Of a stretch of 64,000 bases of DNA, positions 18,422-25,899 are shown in pieces. Position numbers and translations under genes: made by a program. The number at the start of each line of letters is the position of its first letter. Positions within the stretch are counted from its first letter, which is position 1. The DNA is from CAVQFC01 sp036497895 (GTDB lineage: Bacteria; Acidobacteriota; Vicinamibacteria; Vicinamibacterales; CAVVIG01): assembly GCA_036497895.1 (NCBI GenBank), contig DASXIR010000153.1, forward strand, positions 1 to 64,000, in the 5' to 3' direction. The notes beneath the pieces are model-generated. The model had not been told where the DNA came from and ran no database searches. It worked only from the letters and a program-made list of their open reading frames with translations.

Positions 18422-18825
18422 GCGCCGAGGTCACGACCACCGACCTCAGTAGTCGGATCAATACCATCGAAGAGGCGTACGAGTTCATGCTCGCCTACGC
18501 CGCCCAGGGGCTTTCCACCGATCAGGGGAGCGACGTCGGCAGTCAGGCGCGGCAATTCCTGCAGCGCTGCGACGCCGCGCTCGCTGGTCTCGGCTCGTTC
18601 CTCACCGGGTTCGTCGTCGAAAGCGCGCTCGAGCCGGCGGCGGCCTATCAGGCGTTCATCGCCGTCATCGATCGAGATGCCCGCGATGCGCAGGCGGCGG
18701 TGCAGCTGGTGCTGGCACAGCGGGCAATCAGCTCGGCGCTGGTCGACAACCTCAACGCGTCAATCCACCTGCGCGCGCTGCTCACCGACCTCTTCCTCAT
18801 CGACGAAGTCCTCAAACATCGGTAA
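18418..18825 (+). CDS. Small helical protein of unknown function, last gene of the molybdoenzyme operon
   Basis: A 135-residue, all-helical, acidic protein starting at a GTG that overlaps the cytochrome stop (GTGA), so translation is coupled. I recognise no family. It has no signal peptide and no transmembrane helix, so it should stay in the cytoplasm although the enzyme is exported. A dedicated maturation chaperone (Tat proofreading or cofactor insertion) would fit its position and size, but this is inference from context only. Confidence 0.75.
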   Translation: MSAEVTTTDLSSRINTIEEAYEFMLAYAAQGLSTDQGSDVGSQARQFLQRCDAALAGLGSFLTGFVVESALEPAAAYQAFIAVIDRDARDAQAAVQLVLAQRAISSALVDNLNASIHLRALLTDLFLIDEVLKHR

Positions 18826-18836
18826 GTACCCCGTGG

Positions 18837-18856
18837 CGCAGGGCTTCACCCCTGCG
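18837..18856. terminator. Hairpin after the molybdoenzyme operon
   Basis: CGCAGGG (18837-18843) pairs perfectly with CCCTGCG (18850-18856) across a six-base loop, 11 bases after the operon's last stop codon. There is no T-tract, so it may be a weak or factor-assisted terminator, or an RNA 3-prime stabiliser. Confidence 0.5.
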
Positions 18857-19820
18857 TCCGCGAGCATGAGTTCTCACTTGCGGCGCGTGCGCTGGTCAGC
18901 TCCCGCGAGCGTGATGCTGCGTCTGCGTCGCGACGATGGTGTCGCCGCCGGCCTCCACTTCGCGTGCCGGGAAGTTGGCCTCAGCTCGTACCCTTCGGCG
19001 GCGCGGCGACTATCGGGTTATTCCCTCAACGGCCACTCACGCAAACATCGCTATAGCTTGCTTCAAAACCACGGATCGCGGAGGACGAAGTCGCCGCGAT
19101 GAATCGCTGCGCCCAACTTCCTGCTTCGCACTGCCATCGGCACGCTCAGAGTCGGTCCGGCGACGACACCACGTCACGCCGCTGACAACGTCAATATCGA
19201 CGCGAAACTCGCGGATGTGCAGCGAAGTCGATTCGCTCAAACTTCGACGCGCGATCGACTTCCAGAACCACCTGAGACGAGCGCCGAATACATCGAAGGC
19301 AATCGAGTCTCTGCTGCAAACCGGAAGCGCGTCCGACCGGCCAGAACCGTCGTAAACTCCTCAGACCCAAACGGAGCCGCGGTCTGGGTTGAGGGATTCT
19401 GAAACGATGCAGCGGGTCGACCATAACGTGAACACGTTGTTCCTACGACGATGAGCGATTCCTCTGACGGATCATTTGGACAACAGCTCGTGTCACTCAA
19501 AACGTCCTTCACAGACTCGAACGGGAATTCGCGAACTCTCACCTGCCAGCGACGATGGCTCGTGGGCGGCGCCACCGCCTCGACATCTTGAAGCGGCTCG
19601 GAAGCCGACATCTTCGCTGGCCCTTCGAAGATCGAGTTCTTGTTTGGCTCCTTCCGAACATGGAGCGGAAATCACGAGAGTTTCACTCCTCCACAGGTGG
19701 CGACCTCTCCAGCGTTTTCGCAGAACATCAACTCGCTCATATAGACGAGGCTCTGACTGAAGAACTGTTGGCGCGCTTGGATTCATAGTTCTGGCATTCG
19801 CGCGACACACCGCCGCGCCG

Positions 19821-19862
19821 GGTGTCACGGGTCGTGACCGCAGCGACCCTCGGGCCTCGCGT
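19821..19862 (+). repeat. Direct repeat copy 1 with internal palindrome
   Basis: The first 28 bases (19821-19848) are identical to 19938-19965 and the next 13-14 are nearly so. Inside is a perfect hairpin: GTCACG (19824-19829), loop GGT, CGTGAC (19833-19838). The copies are 117 bases apart. Between them lies a tandem of GGCTGATGGCT-like units (19881-19911). Confidence 0.75.
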
Positions 19863-19937
19863 ATCGACGGACGAACCGTCATGGCTGATGGCTAACGGCT
19901 GATGGCTATGGTCGAGCGCTGGCGAACGCACGCGGTG

Positions 19938-19978
19938 GGTGTCACGGGTCGTGACCGCAGCGACCTCGGGCTTCGCGT
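19938..19978 (+). repeat. Direct repeat copy 2 with internal palindrome
   Basis: The second copy of the repeat at 19821, with the same GTCACG/CGTGAC hairpin at 19941-19955. A one-base deletion and one substitution distinguish its right part. No open reading frame or terminal inverted repeats associate it with a known mobile element. Confidence 0.75.
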
Positions 19979-20241
19979 GCGCGAGCGTCAGACGGCAAAC
20001 GCATCCGCAAGCGTCACCTGGCGCGGCGCCGTTGATTCGCCACTGACGATCGGATCACCTGGTGGCCCAACTGATTGTCAGATGTCGTGCGGATCACGTC
20101 AGGCGACGCGTGGACCGTCAGGTCAGCGCTGGAGGATGCGTTTGCCACGCGAGCCGTCCGCGGGAGCAAGGGCACTCGCGACAGTCGGCGCGTGCAGGCG
20201 TGCGGTGAACGTCGCTCGGCTGAAGCCTCGGCGCGTCGCAG

Positions 20242-21231
20242 CTAGTAGTTCTTCTCCCACGCCGCGAAGATCTTCGAACTGCCTTCCATCAGTGCCTGAT
20301 GGACATGGGCGTGCTCGGTGGCCATCTGGCCATCGACGTAGTCGCGGAACAGTTTCGACTTGTAGATCCCGAGCGTCAGCGTTTCCATCATGTCCGACGT
20401 GCCGTAGAGCGGGTCGGGGACATTCGTTCCGAAGTCGAACACCTTCTTCGCTCGCGCGCCGGCCACGAACTCCATGTCGCAGCGAACCTCGTTGTTGTCG
20501 CGCAGCAGGAACGAGAACGTCTTGATCGCCCAGTCGAACTTGCCGGGACCGAATCCGAAGAAATTCGGGATCGGCGCGAAGTCGATGAACGGGTAGCCGA
20601 TCGCGACCTCGAGCTTGTAACCCGGCTTCGGATTCGAGATGACGTGGACGAAGTCCGGATGCTGAACGACGGCGACCGCCTCCTTCAGCACCTTCTTCAT
20701 CGGCCCGAGATAGATGACGAAGTCGTGGAGAAAGATCGTCAGCAGCGACCAGCGGTACTTGCTGCCGATCTCGCGCCAGTCGCGCGCGACCGCGACCTGA
20801 TCGGCGGAGTACTTGCCGCAGGTGCCGTCCGCCTCGCAGTAGATCATCTGCTGCATGGTGAAGCCGCCCGGATCGCCATCCGGATAGACCCACGACGAGG
20901 TATTCAGAAAGTGCTTGAAGACATATTCCTTCAGGCGTTCCTCGGGATTCGAGCCTGAGATCTTGCCGAACTCCACCTCTTGAATGCAGCCCAGCGCAGA
21001 CAACTTCTGGTCGCTGATCGTCACGTCGGCGAAGTAGCCCCAGGCCTTGTTCGCGAGTGCGTACGGCCGGTTCAACTCCAACGCGAATTTCTGGATGGTC
21101 CGCGATCGATCGCGCGACCAGCGTTCGAGCTGGAGCCCCTTGACGATCGCGAGTTCTGATTTCTCGACCAGAAACCGGTCGTGCGCCGAAAAGCCGGCCG
21201 GAACGATGGGAGTTGAACGCGTGGCAGTCAT
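20242..21231 (-). CDS. Unknown protein, stand-alone homologue of the C-terminal domain of the 43675-45984 protein
   Basis: A soluble 329-residue protein with no signal peptide or membrane helix and no family I recognise. It aligns by eye with the last about 300 residues of the 769-residue protein in locus B: LERW against IQRW, GYFADVTISDQKLSALGCIQ against GFFDEAAVGGSRLGVMGFAQ, NPEERLKEYVFKHFL against AQLREFVLRYLL, and WREIGSKYRW against LREIGSKYDW. It is the third gene of a reverse-strand operon: its ATG overlaps the stop of the CRTAC1 gene (ATGA), so translation is coupled. An enzyme or carrier acting on the same substrate as its locus B relative is plausible. Confidence 0.85.
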   Translation of the reverse strand: MTATRSTPIVPAGFSAHDRFLVEKSELAIVKGLQLERWSRDRSRTIQKFALELNRPYALANKAWGYFADVTISDQKLSALGCIQEVEFGKISGSNPEERLKEYVFKHFLNTSSWVYPDGDPGGFTMQQMIYCEADGTCGKYSADQVAVARDWREIGSKYRWSLLTIFLHDFVIYLGPMKKVLKEAVAVVQHPDFVHVISNPKPGYKLEVAIGYPFIDFAPIPNFFGFGPGKFDWAIKTFSFLLRDNNEVRCDMEFVAGARAKKVFDFGTNVPDPLYGTSDMMETLTLGIYKSKLFRDYVDGQMATEHAHVHQALMEGSSKIFAAWEKNY

Positions 21232-23582
21232 AGCGGGTTGGGGCCTCGTTTGAGGATAGTGTAACCCCCGTCACCCTCGGTGATGGTCACCGTTGCGTTG
21301 ACCGGCAGGTGCTCGAAGGTTTGTCGCGCGCCGCCAGGCCACCAGACCTCGAGGCGTTCAGCTTTGCGCCCGAGGCCGAGGCCAAAATGCTGCTCGAACG
21401 GCAGGCATCCGAACTGACTGCCGCCGTTGTTGACGAGATGTTGATCGCGGCCGCCCGCGGTCAGTTTGAGCCGGGCGCCGACGGCGTCGCGGTTACAGCT
21501 GACGCCTTTGAGCCGCACGTTGAGATAGTTTCCCGTCAGCGATTCGGGCCGGAAGACTGACGTCGTCAGGAGCTCGCCCGGATACATGCCGCCGGACGCC
21601 GCGATCAGGCTGATGCGGCCGTCGCCGTGCAGGTCGGCGGCATTGGCGCCGTGGGCCTTGCCAGCCGCCGGCAGGCCGGCCGCAAACGTGACGTTGCTGA
21701 ACCGGTGGCCATCGTTGGCCAGAACCACCAGCGGATCGCTGCGGTCCATCTGGGGACCGCCGTTTCCGAGCAGCAGATCGATCCGGCCGTCGTTGTCGAG
21801 ATCCGCGCCGTTGCCGCTCATCGAGCCCCAGCATTCGGTGATGCCGAGCTCGTCGTTCGCCAGCGTGAAGGTGCCGTCGCGGTTGTTGCGGTAGATGCGC
21901 AGCGGCTGACCGTCCTCAGTGGCGCGCCCGTGGCGAAGGCTGTGGATCATGTCGTCGTTGCTGCACCACAGGTACTGCACGAGATCGAGCCAGCCGTCAT
22001 TGTCCACATCGCAGAAATACGCGACCATGCCGAAGCAGGGTCGATCGATGCCGGCAGCGACGCTGACGTCGGTGAAGGTGCCGTTGCCATTGTTGTGAAA
22101 CAGCTGCGAGCGGCCGAAGGCGCTGCTGAGAAACAGATCCGGGTAACCGTCGTTGTCGTAGTCGCCCCAGGTCGCGCCGACCGCAGGCCCCCACGTGGTC
22201 AGACCGGCGTCGAGCGTGACGTCGGTGAAGGTGCCGTTGCCGTTGTTGTGAAACAGACGGTGACGCTTGCTGCGGTGAAAGACGCCGCCGAGGTTGCTCG
22301 GCACGAAGAGATCGAGTCGGCCGTCGAGATCGAAATCGACCCAGCCCGCAGTGAACCCCGGAGCCCAACTCTGCACGCCGGCGTCGCGGGTGACGTCGGT
22401 AAACGTGCCGTCGCCGTTGTTGTGAAACAGCGCCGCCTGGCCGTCGAAGAACCCGAGGCGTGTGACGACGAGATCCGAACGTCCGTCGTTGTCGTAGTCG
22501 CCGGCGCTGATGCCCCACGAGTTGACGCAGGCATCGAGCCCCGAGCCGACCGACGCATCGCGGAATGTCCCATCGCCGTTGTTGCGGTAGACGCTGATGC
22601 CGCCGCTGACCGCCGAGATGATCACGTCCATCTCGCCGGTGCCGGTGATGTCGAAGATCGCAGTGCCGCGGCCGCCCGAGGTCTTGTCGAGCCCGATTTC
22701 CTGCGCGACGTCGCGATAGCGCAGCCGCGTCGGCGCGTAGCCGGTCGCCATCTCGATTCGGCGTTCGACCGGCGTTTCCGGCGGATAGCCGCCGAGTTTC
22801 TGCGACGACAGCCACATCCAGTGCTGACAACGCGCCTTGGAAGCGCCGGCGTCGATCGCCAGCGAGCCGTCGATGATCGCCTGGCGATACAACCCCGCGC
22901 GCGTACCCGCCACCGCGCGTTCATACAGCGCCTGGGCGCGGGTCGTCGGATGCCCGGCCGCCAGCGCCAGATGGTCGAGCGCCTGGAGATACAAGCCGCA
23001 TTTGGTGTACGACCGCCCGAGGTGCAGCCGCGCGGTGGCGTCATCGGGCGCATGGCGCAGCCGCTCGCGGTAACGATCGATCTCGTCCTTATATTGCAGC
23101 GCCTGGAACACCGGATAGTCGAGGAAGGCCTCGACCAGCTCGATGAGGAAGGCCGGCGCCCTGGTCGTGCCGACAATTTCGAGCGCGTGCAATCCCCTGA
23201 CGAGCTCCTGCGTCAGCAGCGAGCCGAACGACAACGGCAGCCGCATCGGAAACGTCAGCAGGCTGAGCGGATCCCGCGGCACCACGCCCGCAAAGCTGGC
23301 GCGAGCGGCATCGCCCAGTTCTTCGACCACGCCGCGGCCTTCAGCACTCTGAAGTGCGGCGTAGCGCAGGATCCGTGCGGCCCGGTTCGCGAAATCTGAG
23401 GTGGCGCGATCGAGATCGTTCGGTCCCTCGAGGCCCGGCTCGACGGTGTCGTGGCTGATCGGGTGGCCGTCGATCGCGCCGAGCAGTGACTGCGCTGCCT
23501 GGCAGACCGCGCCGATGGACTGCAGGCTTTTTTCGAGGACGAACGGCGGCAGATTCCGCAGGTCGCTCAGAGAATCGGCCAT
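21228..23582 (-). CDS. CRTAC1 family protein: TPR, VCBS/FG-GAP propeller, ASPIC/UnbV domain (copy 1)
   Basis: A 784-residue protein. Residues 1-170 are helical and unknown; about 170-280 is TPR-like (HLGRSYTKCGLYLQALDHL). From about 300 a beta-propeller of VCBS/FG-GAP repeats follows, each with NNGDGTF plus a calcium-type DxDxDG loop (DYDNDGRSDL, DFDLDGRLDL, DYDNDGYPDL, DVDNDGWLDL, DLDNDGRIDL). The end is an ASPIC/UnbV domain (VGARLKLTAGG, then GSQFGCLPFEQHFGLG). Most relatives are secreted, but no signal peptide is visible. It is 1:1 collinear with the 29038 protein. Its ATG overlaps the stop of the thioredoxin-like gene by one base. UnbV-type proteins are known as conserved but uncharacterised parts of enediyne clusters; there is no PKS here. 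Confidence 0.92.
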   Translation of the reverse strand: MADSLSDLRNLPPFVLEKSLQSIGAVCQAAQSLLGAIDGHPISHDTVEPGLEGPNDLDRATSDFANRAARILRYAALQSAEGRGVVEELGDAARASFAGVVPRDPLSLLTFPMRLPLSFGSLLTQELVRGLHALEIVGTTRAPAFLIELVEAFLDYPVFQALQYKDEIDRYRERLRHAPDDATARLHLGRSYTKCGLYLQALDHLALAAGHPTTRAQALYERAVAGTRAGLYRQAIIDGSLAIDAGASKARCQHWMWLSSQKLGGYPPETPVERRIEMATGYAPTRLRYRDVAQEIGLDKTSGGRGTAIFDITGTGEMDVIISAVSGGISVYRNNGDGTFRDASVGSGLDACVNSWGISAGDYDNDGRSDLVVTRLGFFDGQAALFHNNGDGTFTDVTRDAGVQSWAPGFTAGWVDFDLDGRLDLFVPSNLGGVFHRSKRHRLFHNNGNGTFTDVTLDAGLTTWGPAVGATWGDYDNDGYPDLFLSSAFGRSQLFHNNGNGTFTDVSVAAGIDRPCFGMVAYFCDVDNDGWLDLVQYLWCSNDDMIHSLRHGRATEDGQPLRIYRNNRDGTFTLANDELGITECWGSMSGNGADLDNDGRIDLLLGNGGPQMDRSDPLVVLANDGHRFSNVTFAAGLPAAGKAHGANAADLHGDGRISLIAASGGMYPGELLTTSVFRPESLTGNYLNVRLKGVSCNRDAVGARLKLTAGGRDQHLVNNGGSQFGCLPFEQHFGLGLGRKAERLEVWWPGGARQTFEHLPVNATVTITEGDGGYTILKRGPNPL

Positions 23583-24139
23583 CAGTGCTGTCGTTCGATC
23601 ATCAGAGGCAGCGAGTAATAAACCGACCGCACGGCGCAGCCGAAGCTGCCGGTCTCCTGTCGTTCGACCGGCTCACCGCGGAGGAAGCTGGCAATCGCCC
23701 GCTCCAGATACGGCTGATACTCGGGATCCTCGGGATATTTGAAGTTGTCCAGCGCGCCTCGGTACACGAGCACGCGCTTCGCATCGAGGAGGTAAACACG
23801 CGGCGTCTGCTGCGCGAGATAGGTGGCGGCAGCCGCACCGTCGGGGCTGTGATACAGCGGGAAGCGCAAACCGCGATCGGCGGCCGCCTTTCGTACGTCA
23901 TCGAGCGTTTCGCTGAAGCGTGTGGCGACTCCGTAAAACGCCAGCTCCGGGTGCGCCGCTTCGAACTGGTTGAAGTAGCCGTCGTAGCGGACGCAATGCG
24001 TGCACGCGCTCGACCAGAACACGACAATCGCGCCACGGCGACCAGCGAGCGCGGCTTCGAGCGAAGACGCGCAATTCCCCTTCGCCGGATCGACGGCCGG
24101 CAGCATCAGATTCTCGAGGATGTCGCCGATCGCCTGCAT
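23582..24139 (-). CDS. Thioredoxin-like protein (TlpA/AhpC fold), copy 1
   Basis: A 185-residue thioredoxin-fold protein with a CxxC active site, WSSACTHC (C46, C49), after a beta strand IVVFW, and the family cis-Pro in QQTPRVYLLD. The C-terminus carries a further conserved Cys in SFGCAVRSVYY. No signal peptide is seen, so it is predicted cytosolic. It is the first gene of the reverse operon of locus A and overlaps the CRTAC1 gene by one base. A near-identical layout is at 28461-29030. It could reduce or oxidise the CRTAC1 partner or act as a peroxiredoxin-like oxidoreductase; which is not decided by sequence. Confidence 0.9.
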   Translation of the reverse strand: MQAIGDILENLMLPAVDPAKGNCASSLEAALAGRRGAIVVFWSSACTHCVRYDGYFNQFEAAHPELAFYGVATRFSETLDDVRKAAADRGLRFPLYHSPDGAAAATYLAQQTPRVYLLDAKRVLVYRGALDNFKYPEDPEYQPYLERAIASFLRGEPVERQETGSFGCAVRSVYYSLPLMIERQH

Positions 24140-24243
24140 CGCGCCGCCAGTCTAGCAGAGCGGAACGCCGCGTCCGACTAGTATGAAAATGTTAGCGTTC
24201 TTCGCGTGGCTGGGCCGATGAGGGTCTATGATAACGTTGCCGT
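24140..24243. promoter_or_regulatory. Divergent promoter region of locus A
   Basis: A 104-base gap between the outward-reading thioredoxin-like (reverse) and UbiB kinase (forward) genes must drive both halves of locus A. A TATGAT at 24228-24233 lies 11 bases before the TTG start of the kinase, a distance that would suit a leaderless or near-leaderless transcript, but no good -35 partner is seen. The AT-rich patch 24178-24196 may serve the reverse direction. Confidence 0.35.
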
Positions 24244-25899
24244 TTGACCTCCATCGGCGCTCCTGTTTCAGCGGCTTCAGAAACATACAAACAGCCGGGT
24301 AAGGCGGCCTGGCTCGGGCGTCTGCGTCACGTGACGTCGGTGGTAACCCGTCACATCATTTCAGCGGGCGCCGACCGCATCGGATGGCGGTCGCTCTCCA
24401 CCCGCTTCACCACCGCCGGTCTCGCCGGCCCGATGCGATTCCGCGTGCTGCTCGAGGATCTCGGCGGCAGCTTCGTCAAGTTCGGACAGGTGCTTGCGGT
24501 CCAGCCCGATCTTCTGCCGCCGGGTTACGCGACCGCGTTGCTCGATCTGCTCGACCGCGTCGCGCCGGTGCCGACCGACGTGTTCATGCGATCGCTGGCC
24601 GACGAACTCGGTCCGGCAGTCGGCCGTCTCGAAGGCATCGACCCGCAACCGCTGGCAACGGCGTCGATCGCGCAAGTGCACGTGGCGAATCTCGACGGCC
24701 GCAAGGTCGCGGTCAAAGTGCAGCGGCCGGGAATCGAGCAGGCCTTCCGCGCCGACGTCAGGATGATGATGATCCTGCTGCGGGTGGTGCGCCTGTTCCG
24801 GGTGCGCCCGCTTTACTGGCTCGACGAACCGATCCGCGAATTCGCGGGTTGGACCGACGAAGAGCTGGACTTCCGCCGCGAGGCTCGTCACCTCACGCTC
24901 GTTCGCCGCCAGTCGCTCGGCCGCAAGGGCGTACGGATGCCCGAGGTCATCATCGGGCTGACCACGCGCCGGGTGCTCGTCACCGAATACCTTGACGGCG
25001 TGCCGATGGCGACCTACATGCGCGCGGTCGAATCGGGCGATTTCACCATCGATCAGCGCCTCCGCGCCGAAGGCTTCGACCCGGGCGCGTTCGGCCGGCA
25101 GATCATTTTCAACTTCACCACCGACTCGTTCGGTCACGGCCTGTTTCACGCCGACCTGCATCCCGCCAACCTCCTGATTCTTCCCGGCAACGTGGTTGGC
25201 TACGTGGACTTCGGGATCACCGGCAGTATTGGCCCGTACGCCCGCACCTGGCTGGCGGCGATGACGCTGGCCCTCGTCCGGCGGGATATCGACGACCTCC
25301 ACCGCAGCTTTCTGAAACTGGTGGTTCCGCGGCGTGACGCGGATCCGGTGAAGTTTCGTGTCGGGCTGGAGGCGATGGCAGACAGCTGGTATGGCGGACC
25401 CGGCGGCACGCGTCTGAAGAAGCCGGCGGCGCTGGTGATGGTGGAAATGCTCGGACTCTCGCGCGAGACGGCGATGCTGCCGGAACGCGAAGTGGTGAAA
25501 TACATCCGCTCGGTCATGACACTCGACGGCGTCGTGCATCGTTTTGCGCCCGATCTGAACCTGGGCCACGAGATCGAGCAGGCGTCGATCGCCACGCTCG
25601 ACGCGCAGTCGGGACGTCAGCTCGTGTTCGCGGCGTGGGCCGGCGGACTTCGCGCGATTGAGTCGAGCCGCTCCCTCGCCACTCGCGGCATGAGCGTCGT
25701 CAACATGCGCCGCCTCGGACTGGGGATGAGCACCACCGTCCTGCAGCTCGGTGCGGCAGCGCTCGCCTGCGCTATCTGCGTCAGCAGGGCGCCGCTTCCC
25801 CTGCGGGCCGGATTCAACCTCGGAACCGTGGAACTGGCGGTCGGATCCCTCGCTCTGATCGGCCTGGCGATCGAACTGCTGCGGCAAACCAATGAGTGA
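24244..25899 (+). CDS. ABC1/UbiB family kinase (locus A)
   Basis: A 551-residue atypical kinase of the UbiB/ADCK/COQ8 family. All signature motifs are intact: KFGQ (KxGQ, K79-Q82), Ala-rich loop ATASIAQVH, VAVKVQRP (K158), EELDFRREA, HADLHPAN (H302, D304, N309), and YVDFG (D322). Two transmembrane helices end the protein, as in UbiB. These proteins act on the inner membrane in prenyl-lipid (quinone) metabolism by an ATP-dependent role still not fully defined. The start is a TTG at 24244 with no strong ribosome binding site; no in-frame ATG precedes KxGQ. The stop overlaps the pseudokinase gene by eight bases. Confidence 0.93.
   Translation: MTSIGAPVSAASETYKQPGKAAWLGRLRHVTSVVTRHIISAGADRIGWRSLSTRFTTAGLAGPMRFRVLLEDLGGSFVKFGQVLAVQPDLLPPGYATALLDLLDRVAPVPTDVFMRSLADELGPAVGRLEGIDPQPLATASIAQVHVANLDGRKVAVKVQRPGIEQAFRADVRMMMILLRVVRLFRVRPLYWLDEPIREFAGWTDEELDFRREARHLTLVRRQSLGRKGVRMPEVIIGLTTRRVLVTEYLDGVPMATYMRAVESGDFTIDQRLRAEGFDPGAFGRQIIFNFTTDSFGHGLFHADLHPANLLILPGNVVGYVDFGITGSIGPYARTWLAAMTLALVRRDIDDLHRSFLKLVVPRRDADPVKFRVGLEAMADSWYGGPGGTRLKKPAALVMVEMLGLSRETAMLPEREVVKYIRSVMTLDGVVHRFAPDLNLGHEIEQASIATLDAQSGRQLVFAAWAGGLRAIESSRSLATRGMSVVNMRRLGLGMSTTVLQLGAAALACAICVSRAPLPLRAGFNLGTVELAVGSLALIGLAIELLRQTNE

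Larger units (their letters stand above)
18826..20241. other. 1.4 kb region without a convincing gene
   Basis: The region between the molybdoenzyme operon and locus A has lower GC than its neighbours and only short competing open frames on both strands. None shows a family motif or a clear ribosome binding site. One frame from an ATG at 19451 runs 46 codons to a UGA and then another 49 codons in the same frame (ending QNINSLI), which may be a decayed gene. The right part holds a duplicated palindromic repeat (19821-19862 and 19938-19978). It may be a remnant of lost genes or an undetected non-coding RNA. Confidence 0.5.

Noticed and set aside
19237..19611. Reverse-strand 124-codon frame in the gene-poor region
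   Set aside because: No ribosome binding site or family motif, and it competes with several equally long frames on both strands.
19451..19738. Frame with an in-frame UGA that could encode selenocysteine or a pseudogene
   Set aside because: No SECIS-like hairpin directly after the UGA, no known family on either side, and Ser-rich composition; too weak to call as a gene.
19821..19978. CRISPR array
   Set aside because: Only two copies, a 117-base spacing and no cas genes.
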